This document shows, piece after piece, positions 1 to 6,329 of a stretch of 8,059 nucleotides of DNA (position 1 is its first letter; the number at the start of each line of letters is the position of its first letter). This DNA is from Lachnospiraceae bacterium (GTDB lineage: Bacteria; Bacillota; Clostridia; Lachnospirales; Lachnospiraceae). The stretch is from contig JAGCSS010000243.1 of the NCBI GenBank assembly GCA_017964055.1, forward strand, positions 1-8,059, written 5' to 3'. Both the position numbers and the translations under genes were made by a program. Below the pieces are notes generated by a model. The model had not been told where the DNA came from, searched no databases, and saw only the letters and a list, made by a program, of their open reading frames with translations.

Positions 1-363
1 AGCAGGCCCGATCCCGAGCATCGGAGAGATCGCTCCGTGCAGTACATGATATACTCCGTCGTATTTGCCGGTCTTTTCATATGCCACCAGGTCACGGGAA
101 TTCTCAACGACCATTATCACCCGCTTGTTTCTGCCGGGGCTCGCACATATCGGGCAGATATCGCTGTCCGTCAGCGTGCAGCACTCCTTGCAGTAACGGA
201 TATTCTCCTTTGCCTCGGTGATCGCTCCCGTCAGCGCCTGCACCTGCTCCTTCGGCATGTTCAGTATATGAAATGCCAGCCGCTGTGCAGATTTGCGCCC
301 GACGCCAGGAAGCCTCCCGAGTTCTTCGATCAGTTTGTTTATCTTATCGCTGTAATACTCCAT
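1..363 (-). CDS. recR: Recombination mediator protein RecR (N-terminal 121 residues, runs off window)
   Basis: RecR works with RecF and RecO in the cytoplasm to load RecA at single-strand gaps during recombinational repair. The reading frame is open from ATG 363 to the left edge and gives 121 residues; the family is usually about 200, so the remaining Toprim part lies outside. Visible are the helix-hairpin-helix region (about residues 11-34, with LPGVGRKSAQRLAFH), a four-cysteine zinc finger (C58, C61, C70, C73) and the start of the Toprim domain (from about 80, RVIMVVE with the conserved Glu at 87). The start lies 6 nt after the ybaB stop, as expected for the conserved dnaX-ybaB-recR order. 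The nearest GGAGG is 19 nt upstream, inside the ybaB glycine tail, so initiation may depend on translational coupling. Identification is secure; the truncation is only the window edge. Confidence 0.97.
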   Translation of the reverse strand, partial: MEYYSDKINKLIEELGRLPGVGRKSAQRLAFHILNMPKEQVQALTGAITEAKENIRYCKECCTLTDSDICPICASPGRNKRVIMVVENSRDLVAYEKTGKYDGVYHVLHGAISPMLGIGPA

Positions 364-369
364 GTTCGC

Positions 370-735
370 TTAGAAAGGGAATCCTCCGCCAAGTCCTCCG
401 AGTCCTCCGAGTCCGCCCGCAAGTGAACCGTACGCCTCGGACTGCTCATCCTCCATCTTGCGGAACGCCTCATTGGCCGCCGCCATGATCAGATCCTGCA
501 GCATCTCGATATCGTCGGGATCGACAACTTCGGGAGCAAGCTTGATCGCCGTGATCTCCTTTTTGCCCGAGACCTTAACGGTAACGGCTCCTCCGCCCGC
601 TGCGGCCTCCCATTCCTTAGTCTCCAGTTCCTTTTGCTTTTCTTCCATCTGTCTCTGCATGCGCTGCGCCTGTTTCATCAGGTTAGTCATGCTGCCGGGC
701 ATTCCGCCTCCGGGGAATCCGCCTTTTTTACCCAT
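370..735 (-). CDS. ybaB: YbaB/EbfC family nucleoid-associated protein
   Basis: A 121-residue YbaB/EbfC family protein, a small dimeric DNA-binding protein that coats the nucleoid and is almost always encoded between dnaX and recR. Family signatures are the Gly-rich N-terminus leading into [15 protein letters not shown] (about residues 13-27), a charged helix (about 20-42), the central beta part with [15 protein letters not shown] (about 47-61), and the helix with [13 protein letters not shown] (about 81-93). The C-terminus is a low-complexity tail of GGL repeats ending in GGFPF. An AGGAGG 7 nt before the ATG supports the start. It lies 17 nt after dnaX and 6 nt before recR, so it is co-transcribed with both. 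Any direct recombination role is inferred from context only. Confidence 0.97.
   Translation of the reverse strand: MGKKGGFPGGGMPGSMTNLMKQAQRMQRQMEEKQKELETKEWEAAAGGGAVTVKVSGKKEITAIKLAPEVVDPDDIEMLQDLIMAAANEAFRKMEDEQSEAYGSLAGGLGGLGGLGGGFPF
392..418 (-). repeat. 9-bp tandem repeat encoding the GGL tail of YbaB
   Basis: On the plus strand the unit AGTCCTCCG occurs twice in a row (392-400, 401-409), followed by a degenerate copy AGTCCGCCC (410-418). On the coding strand each unit gives the Gly-Gly-Leu triplet of the YbaB C-terminal tail. The repeat keeps the reading frame, so slippage would change only the tail length in steps of three residues. Confidence 0.75.
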
Positions 736-742
736 TTTAAAA

Positions 743-748
743 CCTCCT
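743..748 (-). promoter_or_regulatory. Ribosome binding site of ybaB
   Basis: On the minus strand a perfect AGGAGG sits 7 nt before the ybaB ATG, inside the 17-nt dnaX-ybaB gap. It fixes the ybaB start and shows that ybaB can be translated independently of dnaX. Confidence 0.85.
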
Positions 749-752
749 GTGT

Positions 753-2312
753 TTATTCTTCCGAATCTGTATATTCTATGGACATGTTTTTGATAAGCTG
801 CGTAATGTCGACTACCTTGCCGGCCTTTTTCTTATCCGAGAGCTCCAGCTCGATCTCGACATCCTTGCCGGTGAGGCTCGCGATGCTGCGTTTGAGTTCC
901 GCAAAGCGCTCCTCTTTCGCTACCGCGCCCATATCGTAATCGTTCGTGAATACGATCTTTAGTTTGTCACCCTCGCCGACGGTAGGCTTTGCCGTGATGA
1001 GAGAGTTCCTGATGAGCGGCGACTGACTGTTGATCACGCTGTTCCAGTTCTCCGCGATCTTACGGATGTCGTCGGTCAGAGGTCTGGCAAGGACCTGCGG
1101 TTCCGGCTCCTCATCCTGCTGTGTTCCGTCATCCGCCTCTTCGGCAGTCTTGAACACACCGTGCTCGAGCTTCTCCTCAAGGACCCTGATCCTGTCGGAA
1201 AGCGTATCGTCCCTGGTCTCGGTGTCGGGCCTGCACATCTTGATGAGCTCCACCTCGACCATCAGCCTCTTTTGCGAAGCGTACCTGATGCGGTTCGACA
1301 GCTCCGAGAGAATACGGATATATCTGATGATCGTCGCCTCATCCATGGCCTCGGCCTCGCTGAGCAGCAGCTGCATATTGTCGGCCGAGAACTCGAGTAC
1401 CTCGGCGGGATCCTCCGCTGTTTTGGCCACGAGCAGATTCCTCAGGTACCAGGCAAAATCGTTGACAAACTGGGTGAGCTCCCTGCCCTGCATGACAATG
1501 TCGTCAAGCAGCGAAAGACAGGTATCCACGCTGCCCTTAAGTATATATCTGAGCAGCACGGAGAAAACATCGATATCTACCGCGCCGAGCACCTCAAGGA
1601 CCTTTTCATAGGTCAGCTTCTGTCCGAGGTAAAACGCAATGCACTGATCCAGAAGGCTCTGCGCGTCACGCATCGAGCCGTCGGCCGCCTTCGCGATGTA
1701 GCGGAGCGCCTTTTCCTCGGTCTCGATCCCCTCCTGCCGCATAAGATCCGCCAGACACGCGCTGATCGTATCTACCGTGATCCTCTTGAAATCGTAGCGC
1801 TGGCAGCGCGAGAGAATGGTAACGGGGATCTTGTGGACTTCGGTGGTAGCCAGTATGAAAATGACATATGACGGGGGTTCCTCAAGCGTCTTGAGCAGAG
1901 CGTTAAAAGCTCCCGACGACAGCATGTGCACCTCGTCAATGATATAGACCTTATATTTGCCTTCGGTCGGGGAATACCTCACCTCATCGATGATGTCGCG
2001 GATATTGTCAACACCGTTGTTCGAAGCAGCATCGATCTCGATGACATTCATCGATGTCCTCGCATCTATCGCCCTGCAGACCGCACACTCGCCGCAGGGG
2101 CTGCCGTCTGTCGGATGCTCGCAGTTAACTGCCTTTGCAAAAAGCTTGGCAACAGAAGTCTTACCCGTACCTCTGGTTCCGCAGAAAAGATAGGCATGAC
2201 CGATACGTCCGGCGTTCATCTGGTTTTTGAGCGTCGTAACGATATGGTCCTGTCCCTTGACCTTGTCAAAGGACGAAGGCCTGTATTTCCTGTATAAAGC
2301 CAGATAAGACAT
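753..2312 (-). CDS. dnaX: DNA polymerase III subunit gamma/tau
   Basis: This 519-residue protein is the AAA+ clamp-loader ATPase subunit, which loads the beta sliding clamp and links it to the polymerase at the replication fork. Domains in order: the N-terminal [10 protein letters not shown] motif; Walker A GTRGTGKT (45-52); a zinc module with C64, C73, C76 and C79; Walker B IIDEVHM (124-130); the arginine-finger SRC motif (168-170); sensor 2 with [12 protein letters not shown] (about 212-223); the gamma/tau collar domain (about 240-360); an acidic linker (about 385-405); and a tau-type C-terminal domain. The ATG has a GGAGG 7 nt upstream and a strong promoter. It heads the dnaX-ybaB-recR operon. 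The length fits a full tau form, and I see no convincing programmed-frameshift site that would give a short gamma. Confidence 0.98.
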   Translation of the reverse strand: MSYLALYRKYRPSSFDKVKGQDHIVTTLKNQMNAGRIGHAYLFCGTRGTGKTSVAKLFAKAVNCEHPTDGSPCGECAVCRAIDARTSMNVIEIDAASNNGVDNIRDIIDEVRYSPTEGKYKVYIIDEVHMLSSGAFNALLKTLEEPPSYVIFILATTEVHKIPVTILSRCQRYDFKRITVDTISACLADLMRQEGIETEEKALRYIAKAADGSMRDAQSLLDQCIAFYLGQKLTYEKVLEVLGAVDIDVFSVLLRYILKGSVDTCLSLLDDIVMQGRELTQFVNDFAWYLRNLLVAKTAEDPAEVLEFSADNMQLLLSEAEAMDEATIIRYIRILSELSNRIRYASQKRLMVEVELIKMCRPDTETRDDTLSDRIRVLEEKLEHGVFKTAEEADDGTQQDEEPEPQVLARPLTDDIRKIAENWNSVINSQSPLIRNSLITAKPTVGEGDKLKIVFTNDYDMGAVAKEERFAELKRSIASLTGKDVEIELELSDKKKAGKVVDITQLIKNMSIEYTDSEE

Positions 2313-2344
2313 CCGCCCGCCTCCGTATGCCGAATAATACAGAT

Positions 2345-2373
2345 ATTATAAAATATCGCGGGCAGGATTGCAA
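2345..2373 (-). promoter_or_regulatory. Sigma-A-type promoter of dnaX-ybaB-recR
   Basis: On the minus strand, TTGCAA (2373-2368) is followed after exactly 17 bp by a consensus TATAAT (2350-2345). This predicts transcription starting near 2338, a leader of about 25 nt, and then GGAGG (2324-2320) 7 nt before the dnaX ATG. The short leader leaves no room for a riboswitch or a small structural RNA. Confidence 0.8.
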
Positions 2374-2406
2374 TCGTGGTTTCCGCTTTTCTATCCCGAA
2401 AACTTG

Positions 2407-2415
2407 TGATAGAAT
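2407..2415 (+). promoter_or_regulatory. Probable extended -10 promoter of the 86-residue protein gene
   Basis: TGATAGAAT carries the extended -10 element TGn followed by a -10-like TAGAAT. The best -35 candidate at 17 bp (TTTTCT, 2387-2392) is poor, which is tolerable for an extended -10 promoter. Transcription would start near 2422 and give a leader of about 48 nt. It fires away from dnaX, so the two promoters are divergent. Confidence 0.5.
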
Positions 2416-2469
2416 CTATAGGTAGCCGCTGTCATATCGGGCGGCAAAACACTTTCGAGGAGGAGTACC

Positions 2470-2730
2470 GTGAGAATATGGTTCAGGCTTTCCCGTGACA
2501 GCCGTACGATAAAAGAAGCGGTCGTCGAGAACAACGAAGATATCTCCCGCACCGCAAAGGTATTCGCGTCTCTCGAAAAGGCCTGCCACGACTGGGATCT
2601 GGCAGTCCCCGTCTGGCTCGATCCCACCATAGAGGAGTTCAAATACCGTGCCAGGGCGCGTTTCCCGCGCGACAGCTTCCACGAGGAGGTTGATTTCGAT
2701 TACATGGAAATAAGGGTCCTGGAAGAATAA
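2470..2730 (+). CDS. Uncharacterised small acidic-tailed protein (86 residues)
   Basis: I do not recognise a named domain. The frame starts at GTG 2470, with AGGAGG (2458-2463) 6 nt upstream, and ends at TAA, whose bases lie inside a terminator stem. The 86-residue product is soluble, with no signal peptide or membrane segment, and looks like a compact alpha/beta fold: an N-terminal strand (MRIWFRLS), a central helical part (about 13-42), then PVWLDPTIEEFKYRARARF (about 47-65) and an acidic end with DFDYMEIRVLEE. The strong ribosome binding site, own promoter and own terminator argue that it is real. It resembles, from memory only, small conserved hypothetical proteins of Lachnospiraceae. No function can be assigned. 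It is the only plus-strand gene here. Confidence 0.85.
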   Translation: MRIWFRLSRDSRTIKEAVVENNEDISRTAKVFASLEKACHDWDLAVPVWLDPTIEEFKYRARARFPRDSFHEEVDFDYMEIRVLEE

Positions 2731-2760
2731 ACGCCGGAGCAGCCGCCCCGGCGTTTATTT
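2726..2760. terminator. Bidirectional intrinsic terminator between convergent genes
   Basis: AATAAACGCCGG (2726-2737) and CCGGCGTTTATT (2748-2759) form a perfect 12-bp inverted repeat with a 10-nt loop. On the plus strand the stem ends in a T-rich TTTATTTAT run and closes the 86-residue protein gene, whose stop codon is inside the left arm. On the minus strand the same hairpin ends in TTTATTCTT and closes the glpP-rhomboid-flavodoxin unit, 21 nt after its last stop. Confidence 0.9.
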
Positions 2761-2780
2761 ATCCCAATATCGGAACAATA

Positions 2781-3776
2781 TCATTCAAACCTGAAGAACT
2801 GATCGAAGCTCCTGAGCAGCTTAAAGTCGCCCTTGCAGGTCAGCTGGCTCGACATGAACGCGCCCTGGAATGTCACGCGTCCGCTCACGATCTTGTTGAC
2901 TATGTCACGCGTGGTCTTGGCCAGAACGTTGGGGGACTGCACGGTCCCATAATAAACCTTAAGCTTTCCGTTCTCGACCTCAAGTACCAGATCCCTGTCG
3001 ACATCCGTCATCATGATCTGGTAAACTGCCGCGAAATCGGGCTCTGGCGTTACGAAAGCCTTTTTGAACTCGGCTATGAACTCCTGCTTATCCTCGTCTC
3101 CGGTCTGGTCCAGCTTATCCAGATAAAATTTCGTAAGCTGCGCCACGTCTTCCTTTTGTTTCTTGACAAAGGTCTCATCCGAAACATAGATCGAGAGCTG
3201 CTCGCTCTCCTGAGGAGTAAGATCGATGGGCGATCCGCTGACCGCAACCGTGCCTCCCGCAGCCGTGCTCGAAGGATATGCGACAACCTTGTGGTTAACG
3301 GTCCTGTACATATTCTCGGCGGCCTGCTCTATCATCTTGCCGTAAGCGGCATTGGTCTCAAACTCAACATGATCCTCCGCATATGCACAGATCCCCGGGA
3401 ACGCAACGCCTCCGAGGAGCTCCCACGACCGGATCAGGTGATACTCAGCCTCCCGCTCTCCGAGAGATGTGGAGATAACAACCGGGAACATATAGAGTTT
3501 TTTAAGCTTGTTCTTATCGGCGTAAAGCCAGCATGCATCCAGGAACTGCTGCATGAGTCCGCCTATCCCGTACCACTCCACGCTGACCGCCAGAACGGCC
3601 GCGTCGGCGTCCTTTAAGGTGTTCGGGAGCATGGCGATGCCGCCCTTCTGCTCGTAGAGATTGAACCTGTTTACATCGACACGGATCTCCTTTAAGACCT
3701 CCGTGATCTTATTGAGCACATAGAGGGTAGGATCTTCGATGAGTCCGCGTCCGCCGTAATAGATGTTGATCTTCAT
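2781..3776 (-). CDS. Flavodoxin-like NAD(P)H/FMN oxidoreductase domain fused to an SCP2 sterol-carrier domain
   Basis: A 331-residue two-domain protein. Residues 1 to about 160 look like the NADPH-dependent FMN reductase/flavodoxin-like fold: a first strand MKINIYYGG with a following loop rich in Gly/Arg (about 7-17), and the flavin-loop-like VEWYGIGGLMQQFLDACW (about 66-83), reminiscent of the P-x-Y/W-x-G-x-x-x-x-x-K/Q-x-F-L-D pattern of this family. A linker rich in Ser/Thr/Gly (about 166-190) leads to a helical stretch and then an SCP2-like C-terminal domain (about 245-331, with a typical end: VTFQGAF, QLTCKGDFKLL, FDQFFRF). SCP2 domains bind lipids or other hydrophobic ligands. GGAGG lies 6 nt before ATG, and the ATG overlaps the rhomboid stop as ATGA, so translation is coupled. 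No signal peptide is seen, so it is cytoplasmic. Substrate unknown. Confidence 0.8.
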   Translation of the reverse strand: MKINIYYGGRGLIEDPTLYVLNKITEVLKEIRVDVNRFNLYEQKGGIAMLPNTLKDADAAVLAVSVEWYGIGGLMQQFLDACWLYADKNKLKKLYMFPVVISTSLGEREAEYHLIRSWELLGGVAFPGICAYAEDHVEFETNAAYGKMIEQAAENMYRTVNHKVVAYPSSTAAGGTVAVSGSPIDLTPQESEQLSIYVSDETFVKKQKEDVAQLTKFYLDKLDQTGDEDKQEFIAEFKKAFVTPEPDFAAVYQIMMTDVDRDLVLEVENGKLKVYYGTVQSPNVLAKTTRDIVNKIVSGRVTFQGAFMSSQLTCKGDFKLLRSFDQFFRFE

Positions 3777-4408
3777 GCAAAACCTCCGCGCCTGTCATAT
3801 AAAATCATCGCGCTCAAAATACCGAAAGCAGCGCCCGCGATATGTGCGGTATTGTCAATGCCCGTACTCGTAACTCCCGCATAGATCGAGAGAAACATGA
3901 ACAGAACTATCTGCCTTAAGCTGATGCCCGCGACTCTTCCGCGGTTGACCAGAACTATCCAGAGCAGCACTCCGGTTATGCCGAATACGGCACCCGACGC
4001 GCCGAGGCTGTATGTATAAAACCCGCCAGCTTCGGATGCGTTGGCGAAGCACCATCTGTTGTACACCGCCGATGCAAGTCCCGCGACCAGCCCGCTGCCG
4101 ATATAAGCCGCCGCGTATTTGAAACTCCCGAGCATGCGCTCCGCGGTGCTCCCGACAAACCCGAGTACCAGCATATTGTTGAAAATATGCCCGAGGCTCG
4201 CATGCAGGAACATATAGGTAAACAGCCTGTAATACTGATGCTCCTCGAATATCAGCCACCAAGCCAGTGAAAAGGAATAAGTCCCGGCCTCTTCTCCGAC
4301 GGCATTATCCGCTATGATCTGCACGATGAAGCAGACGATCGTGATCGCCATGATCGCTGTATTCACCGGCGTAAGGTATTTCTTTATCTCTCTCAAAAAC
4401 TCTCTCAT
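3773..4408 (-). CDS. Rhomboid family intramembrane serine protease
   Basis: A 211-residue, roughly six-helix membrane protein of the rhomboid family, which cleaves transmembrane segments of substrates within the bilayer. The catalytic dyad is visible: Ser138 in GASGAVFG and His189 in NTAHIAGAAFG. The oxyanion/TM2 motif HxxxN is H74-N78 in LHASLGHIFNNM. An amphipathic N-terminus (MREFLREIKKYLTPVN) precedes the first membrane segment (about 17-33). I chose ATG 4408 over the upstream in-frame ATG 4462 because GGGAG sits 7 nt before 4408, the start falls 1 nt after the glpP stop, and the longer form would overlap glpP by 53 nt with a polar, non-conserved extension. It overlaps the next gene by 4 nt. 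The substrate cannot be predicted. Confidence 0.95.
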   Translation of the reverse strand: MREFLREIKKYLTPVNTAIMAITIVCFIVQIIADNAVGEEAGTYSFSLAWWLIFEEHQYYRLFTYMFLHASLGHIFNNMLVLGFVGSTAERMLGSFKYAAAYIGSGLVAGLASAVYNRWCFANASEAGGFYTYSLGASGAVFGITGVLLWIVLVNRGRVAGISLRQIVLFMFLSIYAGVTSTGIDNTAHIAGAAFGILSAMILYDRRGGFA

Positions 4409-4409
4409 C

Positions 4410-4976
4410 TCAAAGCTCCCAGACTTCGCGCTTTGTGGTCGAAACCGCGACCGCTCCCGCATCGAGTGCCGAGATGACGTCTTCCTTGTCCGAGATCAGG
4501 CCTCCGGCGATGACGGGAATATTGATCATCCCGGTGATCCGGGAAATGATCTTAGGCATAACTCCGGGCAGGATCTCTATCAGATCCGTATTGTGAACAT
4601 CCGTCTGCTTTGAAATATTCTCAAGCGCCAGCGAATCAAGCACGAAAAAGCGCTGTATGGTAAACAGTCCCAGCTCCTTTGCCCGCTTTATCAGCATCGG
4701 CTTCGTGGAAATGATGCCGTCCGCGCTGGTCATCCGCTTTATATAATCAACCGCGATCTCCTTTGACCCGAGACCGGTGATCAGATCGATATGGACCATG
4801 GCTGTCTTCCCATGCTCCTTCAGAGTGTTCACAATGTCCGAAATGCTGCATATATCGCCAAACAGTACAAAAACGATGCCTATATCCGTATCGAGGCAAT
4901 TCTCCAGCCCCGCCTCGTCTTTGATCGCCGCTATGACCGGACATTCTTCAACCATGTTTCTGAGTGAGTAGTTCAT
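4410..4976 (-). CDS. glpP: Glycerol-3-phosphate responsive antiterminator (GlpP family)
   Basis: A 188-residue GlpP-family protein. In Bacillus subtilis GlpP binds glycerol-3-phosphate and then the leader RNA of glpD and glpFK to prevent early termination. The whole family pattern is present in a TIM-barrel-like order: CPVIAAIKD (12-20), VFVLFGDIC (35-43), VHIDLITGLG (61-70), ADGIISTKP (85-93), EILPGVMPKII (134-144) and the phosphate-binding end PVIAGGLISDKEDVISALDAG (154-174) followed by AVSTT. Length matches the family. ATG has AAGGAGG 5 nt upstream. No glycerol uptake, kinase or dehydrogenase gene is next to it, so any targets are elsewhere. It is the first gene of a tight three-gene unit with the rhomboid protease and the flavodoxin-SCP2 protein. 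Confidence 0.93.
   Translation of the reverse strand: MNYSLRNMVEECPVIAAIKDEAGLENCLDTDIGIVFVLFGDICSISDIVNTLKEHGKTAMVHIDLITGLGSKEIAVDYIKRMTSADGIISTKPMLIKRAKELGLFTIQRFFVLDSLALENISKQTDVHNTDLIEILPGVMPKIISRITGMINIPVIAGGLISDKEDVISALDAGAVAVSTTKREVWEL
4416..4420 (-). promoter_or_regulatory. Ribosome binding site that decides the rhomboid start
   Basis: GGGAG on the minus strand, inside the last codons of the glpP gene, lies 7 nt before ATG 4408. No comparable site precedes the upstream alternative ATG 4462. Confidence 0.7.
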
Positions 4977-4983
4977 GCGCGCC

Positions 4984-5005
4984 TCCTTGGACGATATTCC
5001 AAGGA
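4984..5005 (-). promoter_or_regulatory. Inverted repeat across the predicted glpP transcription start and Shine-Dalgarno
   Basis: TCCTTGG (4984-4990) and CCAAGGA (4999-5005) form a 7-bp inverted repeat with an 8-nt spacer. On the glpP strand the 3' arm contains AAGGA of the AAGGAGG ribosome binding site, and the 5' arm spans the predicted transcription start near 5002. It has no U-run after it, so it is not an intrinsic terminator. It could be a DNA operator, or an RNA hairpin hiding the ribosome binding site in transcripts that start further upstream. The structure is seen; the role is inferred. Confidence 0.5.
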
Positions 5006-5008
5006 TTA

Positions 5009-5037
5009 ATTATACACTAACGCAGATTCAATTACAA
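5009..5037 (-). promoter_or_regulatory. Sigma-A-type promoter of the glpP-rhomboid-flavodoxin unit
   Basis: On the minus strand, TTGTAA (5037-5032) and TATAAT (5014-5009) are separated by exactly 17 bp. The -35 box lies within the last codons and stop of the upstream FHA protein gene. The predicted start is near 5002, giving a leader of only about 26 nt, too short for a riboswitch. Confidence 0.7.
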
Positions 5038-6329
5038 TAAAATGTACAGGCCGCAATGCGTATCTCATCGCCTCTTCTGACCGCCTGAGGTTTGTAAGGA
5101 TCCAGTTTTTTGCCGTTTATGTAAGTACCGTTCGTGGAGCCGAGATCGGAGATGACATACGTGTCCCCGCTCTTATCGATCTTCACGTGATACCGGCTGA
5201 CTCCGGCCTTATTGAGCAGATAATCCGCGGTATTGGGATCCTTGCCGACAAAAAAGGGCGTTTTTGCGACAGCTATCGCGGGGTACTCATCGGAGACAAG
5301 CGAGAACGGATATCTGGCCATCCCGTCGCTGCACAGCAGCAGCGTCGCCTCATCCTCCGCGGCAGCCGCACTCCGGCAGCTCTCCCTGACAGCCTCCGCA
5401 AAACGGCTCCACATCAATCTCTCCGCAGCAACGCACAGTATAAGCCCGGTTCCTGCGCAAAGCAGGGCCTTTGTCACATCCGGCCTGCCCGTAACCGGGT
5501 TCGTGATCGTTCCCGTTTTTATCAGTACTGCCAGGATCAGGATCACCGCCGCGGGAATGAGCAGCGAAGTGATCATCAGTCCTTTCGGTGCCGCCCTGAA
5601 GATATCTGCTGCCGGGACCCGCACGTTTTCAGGATCCGGCTTGATCTCCCTGAATGCCGCGTTTTCAGCCATCGCCGCCGCACGTTCCTCACCTGTCGGA
5701 TGCCTCGGCTCTGCCCTGTTGATCACGGGAAGCTGACGCTCCTCCCGCATCTCCTCCTTTTCCTGTTTTTCTTCTTTGTCTCGCGGAGTTCCGCTTACTA
5801 TGCCCATCAGGTCCTCGATCGTACAGCTCTCTTCCTTGGTCTTCATATAGAACGTGTAGATCATCAGCACCGCATCGTCGTCTTTATAGTCGATATTGTC
5901 CATCATATATTCCGACAGCGCACGGAGCTGATCCCGCAGCGGCTTGCCGTAACCCGAATAATAAGCGACCTCGGTTTTACCCGCCGCATCCGTATATACT
6001 GTCTCAGGAGTAACGACATAGTCATCTTCGAGCAGCATGAATTCATGGCCGTGATAGACACTTTTCAGCAGTTCACCGAAAACCGTCTTCAGTTCTTCCG
6101 CGCGCAGTTTTTTCCTGACACAGAGGCTCTTTAAGGTCTCCATTCCCATGACGGAGTATTCATATATGCGCTGTCCGTTCTCGCTGATGATCTCAAACGG
6201 CAAAATGCCCTCGACCCGGTTATGGATCAGCATCTGCTCCCTGAAATCGATGTGTTCTCCCGAATACTCCGCCTCACTTATCCGCATGCTCTGCCTGCCC
6301 AGGCTCCTGCACTGTTCAATCTGCATCAT
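5028..6329 (-). CDS. DUF6382 and FHA domain membrane protein of the Tad cluster
   Basis: A 433-residue protein with three parts. Residues 1 to about 180 match what I know as DUF6382, an N-terminal domain found with FHA domains in Clostridia. A charged, Glu/Lys/Arg-rich linker (about 181-248) follows, then two membrane helices (about 251-270 and 287-304) forming a hairpin that would leave both ends in the cytoplasm. The C-terminus is a complete FHA domain, a phosphothreonine-binding fold: VGK (361-363), SRYH (378-381), DLGSTNGTYING (395-406) and RRGDEIRIA (418-426). The first of two adjacent ATGs (6329) is chosen because AAGGG lies 7 nt upstream; the second, at 6326, is also possible. It overlaps the preceding pseudopilin gene by 14 nt. 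The role is probably phosphorylation-dependent control of the Tad machine, an inference from domains and position. No kinase gene is in the window. Confidence 0.88.
   Translation of the reverse strand: MMQIEQCRSLGRQSMRISEAEYSGEHIDFREQMLIHNRVEGILPFEIISENGQRIYEYSVMGMETLKSLCVRKKLRAEELKTVFGELLKSVYHGHEFMLLEDDYVVTPETVYTDAAGKTEVAYYSGYGKPLRDQLRALSEYMMDNIDYKDDDAVLMIYTFYMKTKEESCTIEDLMGIVSGTPRDKEEKQEKEEMREERQLPVINRAEPRHPTGEERAAAMAENAAFREIKPDPENVRVPAADIFRAAPKGLMITSLLIPAAVILILAVLIKTGTITNPVTGRPDVTKALLCAGTGLILCVAAERLMWSRFAEAVRESCRSAAAAEDEATLLLCSDGMARYPFSLVSDEYPAIAVAKTPFFVGKDPNTADYLLNKAGVSRYHVKIDKSGDTYVISDLGSTNGTYINGKKLDPYKPQAVRRGDEIRIAACTFYCN

Noticed and set aside
824..831. A-rich run in dnaX (GAAAAAGG on the coding strand) as a programmed frameshift site producing a short gamma subunit.
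   Set aside because: The in-frame heptamer is G AAA AAG rather than A AAA AAG, so re-pairing after a -1 slip is poor. It also lies only about 25 codons from the stop, so a shifted product would not be a gamma-type truncation.
1030..1871. Two overlapping plus-strand open frames (193 and 236 codons) opposite dnaX.
   Set aside because: They are shadows of the GC-biased dnaX codons: one is Ser-rich and neither has a family pattern or ribosome binding site.
2313..2469. Possible signal-recognition-particle RNA or another small RNA between dnaX and the 86-residue protein gene, since such an RNA is near dnaX in some Firmicutes.
   Set aside because: The 157-nt gap is filled by two divergent promoters and leaders, and I found no long hairpin or SRP-type conserved loop.
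4409..4462. Longer rhomboid form starting at ATG 4462 (229 residues).
   Set aside because: It would overlap glpP by 53 nt, adds a polar extension unlike rhomboid N-termini, and lacks the ribosome binding site found before ATG 4408.
5187..6134. A 315-codon open frame on the plus strand opposite the FHA protein gene.
   Set aside because: Its translation is Arg/His/Cys-rich with no recognisable domain and a poor start context. The minus-strand frame has a clear FHA domain, membrane helices and coupling to its neighbours.
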